Below are positions 39,622 to 47,725 of a DNA stretch of 64,000 nucleotides, piece by piece. Below the pieces are notes generated by a model. The model was not told the DNA's origin. It saw only the letters and a list, made by a program, of their open reading frames with translations, and did not search any database. Within the stretch, counting starts at the first letter, position 1. Each line of letters starts with the position of its first letter. This DNA is from DASQMT01 sp963835735. GTDB lineage: Bacteria; Actinomycetota; Thermoleophilia; Solirubrobacterales; Solirubrobacteraceae. The stretch is taken from NCBI GenBank assembly GCA_963835735.1, contig CAWIGP010000002.1, positions 62,001 through 126,000 of the forward strand, in the 5' to 3' direction. The position numbers were made by a program, and so were the translations under genes.

Positions 39622-41293
39622 CCGCGCCCTCGGACGCGCTCGACACCAGCCGCGCGTACTTCGCCAGCACGCCGTGGTCGTACGCCGGCGGCGGCGGTTC
39701 GTAGGCCGCGATCCGGCGCGCTATCTCGTCGTCGGACAGCTCCACGTCCATGCGCCGGTTGGAGACATCGATCGTGATGACGTCGCCGTCTGCGACCGCG
39801 GCGATCGGACCGCCCACGAGGGCCTCGGGAGCCACGTGGCCGGCCATGAACCCGCGCGTGGCCCCGGAAAAGCGGCCGTCGGTCAGCAGCGCCACCTCCT
39901 CGCCGAGCCCCTCCCCCACGAGCGCTGCCGTGACGGCGAGCATCTCGCGCATGCCGGGACCGCCCGCCGGACCCTCGTTGCGGATCACGACGACGTCGCC
40001 GGCGACGATCCCACCGGCGGTGACGGCCGCCATCGCGTCCTCCTCGCACTCGAACACGCGAGCAGGCCCGCGGTGGTGGACGCGCTCGTGGCCCGACAGC
40101 TTGACCACCGATCCGTCGGGCGCGAGGTTGCCGCGCAGGATCGCCAGGCCGCCGGTCGCCTTGATCGGATCGTCGAGCGGGCGCACGACCTCCTGGCCGG
40201 GCGTCTCGACTGCCTCGCGGGCGTGCTCGCCGATCGTGCGGCCGGTGACCGTCTGGGCGTTCTCGTGGAGCAGCCCGGCGTCGAGCAGTCGCCTGGCCAC
40301 GACAGCGATCCCGCCGGCGTCGTAGAGGTCCTTCGCGAGGAAGCGGCCGCCGGGCTTGAGGTCGCACGTGGTCGGCGTGCGAGCGGCGATGCGGTCGAAG
40401 TCGTCGATCTCGAGCTCGACCTCGGCCTCGCGCGCGAGCGCCAGCAGGTGCAGCACGCCGTTGGTCGAGCCGCCGCTGGTGGCGATCGCGGCGATCGCGT
40501 TCTCGAGCCCCTCGCGGGTGATGATGTCGCGCGGGCGCTGACCGCGGGCCAGCACGTCCAGGATCAGCTCGCCCGCCTCGACGGCGACGCGGTTCTTGTC
40601 CTGGTAGACGGCGGGCACCATGGCCGAGCCCATCGGTGACAGCCCGAGCACCTCGAACGCCATCGCCATCGTGTTGGCCGTGAACTGGCCGCCGCACGCT
40701 CCGATCCCGGGTGACGCGGCCTCCTCGAGCTCGCGCAGCTCGGCGTCGGTGATCCTGCCGGCGGCGTGCGCGCCGACGCCCTCGAACACCTCGAGGATCG
40801 AGATGTCCGCGCCCTTGTAGCGCCCGGGCAGGATCGAGCCGCCGTAGAGCAGCACTCCGGGCACGTTGAGCCGCGCAAGCGCCATCGCGGCGCCGGGGAT
40901 CGTCTTGTCGCAGGCGGCGAGCGCGACGATCCCGTCGAACATGTGCCCGCGGGCGACGAGCTCGATCGAGTCGGCGACGACCTCGCGGCTGACCAGCGAA
41001 GTCTTCATTCCGGCCGTGCCCATCGTGATGCCGTCGGAGATCGCGATCGTGTTGAACTCCATCGGCGTGCCGCCGGCGGTGCGGATCCCCTCCTTGACCT
41101 TCGCCGCGAGCGTGCGCAGACCGAAGTTGCACGGCATCGTCTCGGTCCAGGTCGAGGCGACTCCGATGATCGGCTTCGCGAGCGCCTCGGCGTCGAACCC
41201 GATGCCGTGCAGGTAAGCGCGTGCAGGCGCCCGCTCGGGCCCGTCCGTCAGCTTGCGGGAGTTGTGCTTGAGATCGAGCGCCTGGCCGTCCAT
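39608..41293 (-). CDS. ilvD: dihydroxy-acid dehydratase
   Basis: 561 residues, standard length. It dehydrates 2,3-dihydroxyisovalerate and related acids in valine/isoleucine synthesis. Fe-S ligands lie in ACDKTIPGA and GACGGQFTANTMA. Other marks: GITMGTAGMKTSLVSREVVADS, SGGSTNGVLHLLALA and the C-terminal PGMREMLAVTAALVGEGLG...ATRGFMAGHVAPEA. It is not next to ilvB/ilvC. Its start is 12 bp after the stop region of the 212-residue membrane gene read on the same strand. Confidence 0.95.
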   Translation of the reverse strand: MDGQALDLKHNSRKLTDGPERAPARAYLHGIGFDAEALAKPIIGVASTWTETMPCNFGLRTLAAKVKEGIRTAGGTPMEFNTIAISDGITMGTAGMKTSLVSREVVADSIELVARGHMFDGIVALAACDKTIPGAAMALARLNVPGVLLYGGSILPGRYKGADISILEVFEGVGAHAAGRITDAELRELEEAASPGIGACGGQFTANTMAMAFEVLGLSPMGSAMVPAVYQDKNRVAVEAGELILDVLARGQRPRDIITREGLENAIAAIATSGGSTNGVLHLLALAREAEVELEIDDFDRIAARTPTTCDLKPGGRFLAKDLYDAGGIAVVARRLLDAGLLHENAQTVTGRTIGEHAREAVETPGQEVVRPLDDPIKATGGLAILRGNLAPDGSVVKLSGHERVHHRGPARVFECEEDAMAAVTAGGIVAGDVVVIRNEGPAGGPGMREMLAVTAALVGEGLGEEVALLTDGRFSGATRGFMAGHVAPEALVGGPIAAVADGDVITIDVSNRRMDVELSDDEIARRIAAYEPPPPAYDHGVLAKYARLVSSASEGAVTRP

Positions 41294-41305
41294 GACGGCC
41301 GGAGG

Positions 41306-41944
41306 TTAGCCGTCGGCCGGCTCGGCCTGCCGAGGAGAGTCGCCGGCGCGCAGGGCGCGCGCGAGCCGCTCCCGCTCCCAGCGGCCGAGGCGCCAGAGGT
41401 CGCGCTCGATCTGGCGCGGATCGATCTGGCGGCCGGGCAGGTGCAGGTTCGCCTCGGAGATGATCCGGCGCTCGTCTCCGTTCAGCGCCATCCACTTGGC
41501 GAGCACGTCGTCGGAGTCGGGCAGCCGCGGCGAGCCGTACGGCCGCGTCTCGTCGGGGAACTCGACGCAGTACTCGTTCAGCAGGCGGCCGGTCTGCGGC
41601 AGGTAGGCCACGATCGGCTTGTGCGGGTAGATCAGGTAGGCGTAGTCGACCCCGCGCAGCTCGGTCGGGCCGTCGGGGTCGGACTGGCCGCCCCAGACGC
41701 GCAGGAACCCGAGGTCGCGGTACATCGCCCACTCCTCCTCGTTCACGCACGACTTGAGCAGCTCGCGGGCGCGCTGCTCGGCGCGGCGGTCGCGGCCGGG
41801 GTCGTACGCGGCGCCGCGGTCGCCGGCGCGGCGGCGCTCCTTCCGGCGCTTGCGGGCCTCGACGCGCTGCTCGATCCAAGGCATCGAGATCTCCCACAGC
41901 AGGGCGAGCACGACGATCGCGGTGGCCGAGAGCGCGACGATCAC
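41306..41944 (-). CDS. single-pass membrane protein, hypothetical
   Basis: 212 residues from GTG 41944, which begins the membrane helix IVALSATAIVVLALLWEISMPWI. A strongly basic helix (RVEARKRRKERRRAGDR) follows, then a folded domain with CVNEEEWAMYRDLGFLRVWG, YAYLIYPHKPIVAYLPQTG and a C-terminal Arg-rich helix. The gene starts 8 bp after the 83-residue gene and precedes ilvD. The EWxxYxxLGF...AYLIYPHKPIVAY pattern looks like a conserved ligand-binding domain that I cannot name. Confidence 0.65.
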   Translation of the reverse strand: MIVALSATAIVVLALLWEISMPWIEQRVEARKRRKERRRAGDRGAAYDPGRDRRAEQRARELLKSCVNEEEWAMYRDLGFLRVWGGQSDPDGPTELRGVDYAYLIYPHKPIVAYLPQTGRLLNEYCVEFPDETRPYGSPRLPDSDDVLAKWMALNGDERRIISEANLHLPGRQIDPRQIERDLWRLGRWERERLARALRAGDSPRQAEPADG

Positions 41945-41952
41945 GGCCGGCT

Positions 41953-42204
41953 CTACCCCGCCCCGCCGGCGGCGCGGGGGAAGAAGATGACCCGCCCTGT
42001 ATCGCGCGGGATCTCCTCGAACGCCCGGACCAGCTCCGCCTCGCGGCGGCCGTTCGTCGACATCGTCGGCACCGCAGCCCACATGCCCTGGTCGAGCTGG
42101 CGGCGGAACTCCTCGATCAGCGCCTGCTCCTCCTCGGCGACGTCCACGTCGCCCTCGGCGATCAGCTGCTCACCGAAGCCGGGACGCATGCGCAGGAACT
42201 TCAT
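41953..42204 (-). CDS. small conserved hypothetical protein
   Basis: 83 residues: MKFLRMRPGFGEQLIAEGDVDVAEEEQALIEEFRRQLDQG, then WAAVPTMSTNGRREAELVRAFEEIPRDTGRVIFFPRAAGG. It looks like a small alpha/beta module with a conserved MWAAVP...VIFFPR ending. It sits between thiD (10 bp) and the membrane gene (8 bp), so the three are probably one transcript. No family recognised. Confidence 0.6.
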   Translation of the reverse strand: MKFLRMRPGFGEQLIAEGDVDVAEEEQALIEEFRRQLDQGMWAAVPTMSTNGRREAELVRAFEEIPRDTGRVIFFPRAAGGAG

Positions 42205-42214
42205 CGTCGGCCGA

Positions 42215-43048
42215 CTATACCCGAGTGGTCCTGGCTTCAGCCGTGCCCCGAGCGCGCCGTTCGTCCAGTGCCAGGACGTCGACGGGACCGGGTCCGGCGC
42301 CGATCTCGCGGAGGCCGTCGCGAACCGCCTCGGCGGCGATCGCGCGGGCCGCGCGCGCCGCCTGGAGCGGGCTGTGACCGAGGGCGAGATGCGCGGCGAG
42401 CGCCGAGGAATGCGTGCATCCCGAGCCGTGCGCGGCGCCGTCGGGATGCCGGTCGCCGGGGATGAGGTGGATCGCGTCGCCGTCGAACAGCACGTCGGTC
42501 GCCCGCTCGCGGTGGCCGCCGGTGATCACGACCACGTCGGGGCCGAGCGCGTGCAGCGCGCGGGCGAGCTGCTCGACGTCCTCCGGCGCTCCGTCGCCGG
42601 CCAGCACGCGGGCCTCGGGCAGGTTGGGCGTGATCACGTCGGCGCGCGGTAGGAGCGTGTCTATCAACGCGCTCCGCGCGTCCGCCTCGAGCAACACCGC
42701 GCCGGACTCGGAGACCATCACCGGGTCGATCACGACGGGCGTGCCGGGCGCGAGCAGGTCGAGCGCCTCGTCGACGGCCGCGACGATCTCGGCGCTTCCC
42801 AGCATCCCTATCTTCACGGCGTCGACGCCGATGTCGTCCGCGACGGCGCGGACCTGCTCGACGATGAACGGACCGGGCACCGGATGGATGCCCGTCACGC
42901 CGAGCGTGTTCTGCGCGGTCAGCGCCGTGATCGCGGTCATCCCGTGAACACCGCAGCGCGCGAAGGCCTTCAGGTCGGCCTGGATCCCGGCTCCGCCGCC
43001 GGAGTCGGAGCCGGCGATCGAGAGCACTGCGGGCACTGCGCGGCGCAT
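42215..43048 (-). CDS. thiD: hydroxymethylpyrimidine/phosphomethylpyrimidine kinase
   Basis: 277 residues from ATG 43048. ThiD phosphorylates HMP and HMP-P in thiamine synthesis. Ribokinase-like marks: AVLSIAGSDSGGGAGIQADLKAF at the N-terminus, HGMTAITALTAQNTLGV, VKIGMLGS, VIDPVMVSESGA, and the anion-hole region GAAHGSGCTHSSALAAHLALG with the catalytic cysteine. There is only 25 bp upstream to the next gene, so no thiamine riboswitch fits here. No ThiE domain is fused. Confidence 0.95.
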   Translation of the reverse strand: MRRAVPAVLSIAGSDSGGGAGIQADLKAFARCGVHGMTAITALTAQNTLGVTGIHPVPGPFIVEQVRAVADDIGVDAVKIGMLGSAEIVAAVDEALDLLAPGTPVVIDPVMVSESGAVLLEADARSALIDTLLPRADVITPNLPEARVLAGDGAPEDVEQLARALHALGPDVVVITGGHRERATDVLFDGDAIHLIPGDRHPDGAAHGSGCTHSSALAAHLALGHSPLQAARAARAIAAEAVRDGLREIGAGPGPVDVLALDERRARGTAEARTTRV

Positions 43049-43073
43049 GAGGTCCAGGGTAGGACGGGCGGGC

Positions 43074-43274
43074 TCAGCGCTCGCCGTTGCGACGGCGCGG
43101 GTGATATCGCTCGAACCACCGGTCCATCGCCAGCGTCGCGAACATCGTCGCAAGGAGACCCATCGCGTATGTAATCAGGAGCGAACCGCCGTTCGACGCC
43201 ACGGCAGCACCGCCAATGATCAACGCGATGATCGGAACGATCGTCCATGGCGGATCGAACGGGATCCGGCGCAT
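43074..43274 (-). CDS. small membrane protein, hypothetical
   Basis: 66 residues with two hydrophobic helices (TIVPIIALIIGGAAVASNG, SLLITYAMGLLATMFATLAM) and a basic C-terminus (RWFERYHPRRRNGER). Located between the 72-residue membrane gene and thiD with 5- and 25-bp gaps. The codon composition is slightly less GC-rich than its neighbours. Function unknown. Confidence 0.55.
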   Translation of the reverse strand: MRRIPFDPPWTIVPIIALIIGGAAVASNGGSLLITYAMGLLATMFATLAMDRWFERYHPRRRNGER

Positions 43275-43279
43275 CGCGG

Positions 43280-43498
43280 TCAGATTACAGCCGCCGCGGC
43301 GAGCGCAAACATCGACGCTCCGACGCACGCGCCGACGAGATTCCCCAACACGACGAGGCGCGCGAGGCGGTCGGGATCCAACCGGAGCGTCACGCCCACG
43401 AATGTCGCGAGCAGTCCGCCGCCGCCGCTGAACGTCAACACGAACGACATGTCGATCACTTCCGGCAGCAGCTGGACCCGAACAGCCGGCCCGATCAC
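43280..43498 (-). CDS. small membrane protein, hypothetical
   Basis: 72 residues from 43498, overlapping the dprA stop by 4 bp; ATG 43450 (SFVLTFSGGGG) would give 56 residues. Two hydrophobic stretches (LLATFVGVTL, LVVLGNLVGACVGASMFALAAAAV) suggest a membrane hairpin. With the 66-residue protein it may form a two-gene membrane unit. No family recognised. Confidence 0.5.
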   Translation of the reverse strand: MIGPAVRVQLLPEVIDMSFVLTFSGGGGLLATFVGVTLRLDPDRLARLVVLGNLVGACVGASMFALAAAAVI

Positions 43499-44694
43499 CT
43501 TCGCTGCTCCAGCGCGCGTACGTAGCGGCCGCCGAACTCGCGCCGCACGAGGCCGCGCAGCTCGAGGTCGGTGAGGTCCTGCAGGACCTGGTGGGAGTCC
43601 GACGGGTCGGTGACGAGCTCGGCGAGGCTCCCGTGGCCGCGCTCGATCGCGTCGAGCAGCTGCCGTAGGCGCGGTTCGATCGGGACGGCGGGTGGGACCG
43701 ACAGCTGGTGCTCGGCGGACGGGCCGAGGAGCTGGTCGAGCACGTCACGCGCGTCCCGGACCACGCCGGCGCCCGCCGCGAGCAGTCCGTTCGTGCCCGC
43801 CGAGAAGCGCGAGGTGACCGGGCCGGGCACGGCTCCGACGGGACGGCCGAGCTGGGTCGCGAAGTCGGCGGTCGTCAGCGAGCCCGACCGCTCGGCGGCC
43901 TCCACGACGACCGTCAGCGCCGCGAGGCCGGCGATGATGCGGTTACGGGCGACGAAGCTCCAACGGTGCGCGGTGAAGCCCGGCGGCAGCTCGGACACGA
44001 CGCAGCCGCGCTCGACGATCCGCGCATAGAGCCCGCGCCGCGACGGCGGATAGGGCACGTCGGCCCCGCCGGCGAGGACCGCGACCGGGGCCGCAGCACG
44101 AGCCGTCGCCGCGCCGCTGCCTGGATCGGCACCGGTCGTCCAAGGCGCGCCGGCGCCATGCTCGTGCGCGCCGCCGCCCGGACCGGCGCCGGTCGGCCAC
44201 GCCCCGCCGGCGGCGTGCTCGAGCGCGCCGACGTGCGCGGCTGAATCGACGCCCATGGCCATGCCCGAGATCACGGGCACGCCGGCGGCGGACAGGCCGC
44301 GGCCGAGCGAGCGCGCAACCTCGAGGCCGTATGCGGTGCCGCGGCGCGCGCCGACGATCGCGACGCACTCGACCGGCTCGAGCGCGCGCGGGTCGCCGGC
44401 GATGTGCAGCACGGCGGGCGGGTCCGAGAGCTCGCGCAGCCGCTCGGGGTACCCGGGCGCGCAGCGGCAGACGACGCCGACTCCGGCCGCGGCGACCGCC
44501 GCGTGGGCAGCGGCCGCCGAGAAGGTTGCGTAGCGTCGCCCGGCCGGCCCGTCGGCGTCGAGCGCGATCAGCGCTTCGTCCGGCAGCGACAGCACGCCGG
44601 CCGGTGCGGAGCGCCGGCGCCACTCGACGTCGAGCCTCCCGGCGACCGCCGCGATGAGGTCGCTCCGGCGCAGGCAGTCGTCGCACGCGCTCAT
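43495..44694 (-). CDS. dprA: DNA-processing protein DprA
   Basis: 399 residues from ATG 44694; ATG 44733 adds 13. DprA loads RecA on incoming single strands in transformation. The Rossmann core is present: AIVGARRGTAYGLEVARSLG, ISGMAMGVDSAAHVGALEHA, VAVLAGGADVPYPPSRRGLYARI, SFVARNRIIAGL and the VVVEAAERSGSLTTADFATQLGRPVGAVPG stretch, plus a C-terminal winged helix. A Gly/Ala-rich insertion of about 40 residues (from GGAWPTGAGPGGG to ATARAAA) interrupts the core between ALEHA and PVAVLAGG, where other DprA proteins have a short loop. Follows comM. Confidence 0.93.
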   Translation of the reverse strand: MSACDDCLRRSDLIAAVAGRLDVEWRRRSAPAGVLSLPDEALIALDADGPAGRRYATFSAAAAHAAVAAAGVGVVCRCAPGYPERLRELSDPPAVLHIAGDPRALEPVECVAIVGARRGTAYGLEVARSLGRGLSAAGVPVISGMAMGVDSAAHVGALEHAAGGAWPTGAGPGGGAHEHGAGAPWTTGADPGSGAATARAAAPVAVLAGGADVPYPPSRRGLYARIVERGCVVSELPPGFTAHRWSFVARNRIIAGLAALTVVVEAAERSGSLTTADFATQLGRPVGAVPGPVTSRFSAGTNGLLAAGAGVVRDARDVLDQLLGPSAEHQLSVPPAVPIEPRLRQLLDAIERGHGSLAELVTDPSDSHQVLQDLTDLELRGLVRREFGGRYVRALEQRR

Positions 44695-44776
44695 GTCGCG
44701 CCCGCGCCGCGCCGAGTCGGCATGTGCGTTCATGCGGCGCGCTCGCCGCGCCGACGCGCTCGGTGCCCACGCGCGT

Positions 44777-46297
44777 TCATGCCGCCAGCGAGAGCGCTTG
44801 GTCGTCCAGGCGCAGCGAGGCGGCGCGGAGGATGTGGGCGGGTTGGACCTCGCGCGCCCCGTCCAGGTCCGCCACCGTTCGCGCCACCCGCAGGATGCGG
44901 CCGTGGCCGCGCGCCGAGAGCTGGTTGCGGTCGTGCAGCTCGTAGAGCACGCGGAGCGCCGCGGGCGTCGCGTCGCCGCGCTCGCGCAGCACCCGCGCGC
45001 TCAGCTGCGCGTTGCAGGTCAGTCCGGTGCCGGCCAGGCGGGCGGTCTGGCGCTCGCGGGCGGCGAGGATCCGTGGGCGCAGCTCGGCCGACGCCGGCGC
45101 CGCCTGGCTGCGCAGCGCGTCCGCCGACGGCCGCGCGACCGTCACGGAGACGTCGATCCGATCCAGCAGCGGCCCGCTCAGGCGACGCTGGTGGCGCGCC
45201 AGGTCGGCGCTGCTGCAGCGGCACGACTGCTCGCCCATCCCGCACGGGCACGGGTTCGATGCGGCGACCAGCGTCACGCGCGTGGGGAACTCCATCACGC
45301 GCTGGGCGCGCACGATCGTGACGTGCCCGTCCTCGAGCGGCTGGCGCAACGCCTCCAGTGCGGGGCGCGTGAACTCGGAGAGCTCGTCGAGGAAGAGGAC
45401 GCCGCGGTGCGCGAGCGTCGCCTCCCCCGGCAGCGGCTCGCCGCCGCCGCCCACGAGGCCCGATGCCGAGATCGTGTGGTGCGGCGCGCGGAACGGCCGG
45501 CGCTCGATCAGCCCGCCGCCGCCGTGGAGCCCGGCGATCGAGTGCAGCCGCGTGACCTCGATCGCCTCGGGCGGCGTGAGCGGCGGCAGCAGCCCGGGCA
45601 GCCGGCGGGCGAGCATCGTCTTGCCGGTCCCCGGAGGGCCGTGGAGGAACAGGTTGTGGCCGCCTGCCGCGGCGACCTCGAGCGCCGCGATCAGGCCGTT
45701 GTGGCCGCGGACGTCCGACAGGTCGGGCTCGTCCAGCGCGACGTCGGCATGCGGGTCGCGATCCGGCACCGGCGCCGCCTCCCGCTCGCCGCGCAGCACC
45801 TCGACAGTCTCTTGCAGGTGCTCGACGCCCGCCACCTCGAGCTCGGTCACGAGCGCCGCCTCGCGCGCGCGGTTGCGCGGAACGAACAGGCGCGCGAGGC
45901 GATGGCGCCGGGCCGCCTCGGCGATCGCCAGCGCGCCGCGGATCGCGCGCACGTCGCCGTTGAGCGACAGCTCGCCGGCGATCGCGCAGCCGACGAGCGC
46001 GTCGGAGGCGAGCTGACCGCTCGCGGCCAACACGGCGATCGCCAGGGGCAGGTCGAAGCCGGGACCGACCTTGCGCAGGTAGGCGGGCGCGAGGTTGACC
46101 GTGATCCGATCGTTCGGGAACACGTAGCCCGAGTTGGTGATGGCGGCGCGCACGCGCTCGCGCGCCTCGCGCACCGCCTTGTCGGCGAGCCCGACGACCG
46201 TGAACGCGGGCAGTCCGCCGCGAATGTCGGCCTCGACCCACACGCGCCGCGCCGCGACGCCATCAAGGCTGAACGAGTTGACGCGGGCGAGGCTCAT
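44777..46297 (-). CDS. comM: YifB/ComM-family Mg-chelatase-like AAA+ ATPase
   Basis: 506 residues from ATG 46297. N-terminal ChlI-like domain (GGLPAFTVVGLADKAVREARERVRAAI, VNLAPAYLRKVGPGFDLPLAIAVLAAS), then AAA+ core with Walker A GPPGTGKTMLARRLP, RPFRAPHHTISASGLVGGG, Walker B GVLFLDELSEF and the Cys-rich NPCPCGMGEQSCRC hairpin. ComM drives branch migration during integration of transforming DNA. The start region lies inside a 55-bp repeat array, and a longer frame opens upstream through the repeats. dprA follows after an 82-bp gap. Confidence 0.94.
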   Translation of the reverse strand: MSLARVNSFSLDGVAARRVWVEADIRGGLPAFTVVGLADKAVREARERVRAAITNSGYVFPNDRITVNLAPAYLRKVGPGFDLPLAIAVLAASGQLASDALVGCAIAGELSLNGDVRAIRGALAIAEAARRHRLARLFVPRNRAREAALVTELEVAGVEHLQETVEVLRGEREAAPVPDRDPHADVALDEPDLSDVRGHNGLIAALEVAAAGGHNLFLHGPPGTGKTMLARRLPGLLPPLTPPEAIEVTRLHSIAGLHGGGGLIERRPFRAPHHTISASGLVGGGGEPLPGEATLAHRGVLFLDELSEFTRPALEALRQPLEDGHVTIVRAQRVMEFPTRVTLVAASNPCPCGMGEQSCRCSSADLARHQRRLSGPLLDRIDVSVTVARPSADALRSQAAPASAELRPRILAARERQTARLAGTGLTCNAQLSARVLRERGDATPAALRVLYELHDRNQLSARGHGRILRVARTVADLDGAREVQPAHILRAASLRLDDQALSLAA

Positions 46298-46425
46298 GAG
46301 GCGCCCCGCCTTGAACCGGCCGGGCCGGTGGAGATCCGCGGGGCGAGGCTCATGTCGGGCCCACCTTGAGCCGGCCGGGCCGGTGGAGATCCGCGGGGCG
46401 AGGCTCATGTCGGGCCCACCCTTGG
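46286..46425. repeat. 55-bp tandem direct repeat covering the comM start
   Basis: Two nearly identical 55-bp units (46316-46370 and 46371-46425) and a diverged third part (46286-46315) share the block GGCGAGGCTCAT, followed by (T/G)CGGGCCCACCTT-like bases, read on the plus strand. The block is the complement of ATGAGCCTCGCC, the first four codons of comM, so each unit carries a copy of the start codon region. The units also contain the perfect palindrome CCGGCCGGGCCGG-like stretch. Because 55 is not a multiple of three the copies are in different frames. Confidence 0.85.
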
Positions 46426-46458
46426 GCCGGCCGAGCCGAGCCGGGGAGGCGCGACGCA

Positions 46459-46827
46459 TCAGAACGCGCCCTCCAGGTGGTCGAGGCGGACGAGCCGGCC
46501 GCGGTCGTCGAGCACGATCCCGATCGCGTCGCAGCGGATGTGCGTGAAGTGCGGCCGCGGACGCTGCTCGGCGAACCAGGCGCCGACCAGCCGCCGCACT
46601 TGGCTCTGTTTGCGCTGGTGCAGGTTGTCCCACGGCCGCCGCTTGCCGGCCCGGCAGGTCTTCACCTCGGCGAAGACGAGCGTATCGCCGTCGACCGCGA
46701 TCAGGTCGATCTCACCGTGTCGGGTCTGGTGGTTGCGGGCGACGATCACCCAGCCGAGCCGCTCGAAGTGGTCGGCGGCGAGCTGCTCCCCTACGCGGCC
46801 GAGGGTCTTGCGGGCATCGGTCGGCAT
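46459..46827 (-). CDS. YraN/UPF0102-family nuclease-fold protein
   Basis: 122 residues: GRVGEQLAADHFERLGWVIVARNHQTRHGEIDLIAVDGDTLVFAEVKTC shows the E-x-x-A...GEIDLI...VFxEVK core of the Holliday-junction-resolvase-like YraN family, with His-rich DAIGIV strand later. Its gene order (rnhB-yraN-comM-dprA) is highly conserved across bacteria. The exact substrate in vivo is not settled. The repeat array lies between it and comM. Confidence 0.92.
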   Translation of the reverse strand: MPTDARKTLGRVGEQLAADHFERLGWVIVARNHQTRHGEIDLIAVDGDTLVFAEVKTCRAGKRRPWDNLHQRKQSQVRRLVGAWFAEQRPRPHFTHIRCDAIGIVLDDRGRLVRLDHLEGAF

Positions 46828-46911
46828 GACCGGCGACGCTACGGGCGGCCGCTCAGCGGATCAGCAGCCAGGTGTGCCGAATGTCATCCGGGATCGTGCC
46901 GATTCAGCGCG

Positions 46912-46946
46912 CTAGTGGTCCGTCTCGTTGCGAGACGGGCCACTAG
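46912..46946 (-). terminator. 16-bp stem hairpin at the rnhB stop codon
   Basis: Arms 46912-46927 and 46931-46946 are complementary apart from one mismatch (G-T wobble) with a 3-base loop. The stem includes the rnhB TAG stop (46943-46945). It is a strong terminator-like structure without a T-run and would mark the end of the rnhB transcript or stall ribosomes there. Confidence 0.55.
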
Positions 46947-47686
46947 AGCGCGAGCTGCTGGTACGCCATCGACTGGAAGCTCATGCGATGCAGCGGCGAG
47001 ACGCCCTGCTTCTCGATCGCGGCACGGTGCTCGGGCGTCGAATAACCGACGTGGGTCGCGAATTCCCAGCCCGGGTAGCGCTCCTCCATGCGGTGCATGA
47101 AGCGGTCGCGCGTGACCTTCGCGACGACCGATGCGGCCGCGATCGCCGCGCTCGTGGCGTCGCCGCCGACGACCGGGCGCTGGTCGAAGCCCGTCGGCGG
47201 GACCGGGAAGCCGTCGGAGAGGCACAGGCAGCCTTCGCGGCCGACGCGTGCGAGGACGTCGCTCAGCGCGGCCAGGTTGGTGTTGTGCAGCCCGCGTGCG
47301 TCGATCCCGCGCACGCAGCGCGACGTGACCGCGACGCATGTCGCCGCTCGCAGCACCCGCGGATAGAGAGCGTCGCGGGCCTCCGGCGTGTGCTGCTTGG
47401 AGTCGTTGAGCGCGGACAGCGAGCGCAGGTCGCTGAGCGTGAGAGCGTCGTAGTCGAACAGCACCGCGGCGGCGACGAGCGGGCCGGCCAGGCAGCCGCG
47501 GCCGGCCTCGTCGGCGCCGGCCACGAGCCGGACGCCGAGGCCGCGGTCGAAGCGGAACAGGCGCGAGCCGGACGAGCGCTTACGCCGCCGCGCGCGCCGG
47601 CCGGCGCGAGCGGACGAGCGGGACGGCGCGGACGAGTCCGCCGCCGGGACGGACGCGGACGGCCGGCGCCGGCGAGGAGGGGTCAC
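46943..47686 (-). CDS. rnhB: ribonuclease HII
   Basis: 247 residues. The N-terminal 50 residues are a Arg/Ser-rich disordered extension; the enzyme core begins VAGADEAGRGCLAGPLVAAAV (catalytic DE) and continues with LNDSKQHTPEARDALYPRV, GGDATSAAIAAASVVAKVTRDRFM and the C-terminal HVGYSTPEHRAAIEKQGVSPLHR. It removes ribonucleotides from DNA. This window also has an RNase HI domain (29 kb), so both classes are present. Confidence 0.95.
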   Translation of the reverse strand: MTPPRRRRPSASVPAADSSAPSRSSARAGRRARRRKRSSGSRLFRFDRGLGVRLVAGADEAGRGCLAGPLVAAAVLFDYDALTLSDLRSLSALNDSKQHTPEARDALYPRVLRAATCVAVTSRCVRGIDARGLHNTNLAALSDVLARVGREGCLCLSDGFPVPPTGFDQRPVVGGDATSAAIAAASVVAKVTRDRFMHRMEERYPGWEFATHVGYSTPEHRAAIEKQGVSPLHRMSFQSMAYQQLAL

Positions 47687-47725
47687 GTCAGCGAGGCGGA
47701 AGAGGCGCGCGCGGGCGCCTCGGGC

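Noticed and set aside
43049..43073. Thiamine (TPP) riboswitch before thiD
   Set aside because: Only 25 bp separate thiD from the upstream gene; no room for the riboswitch.
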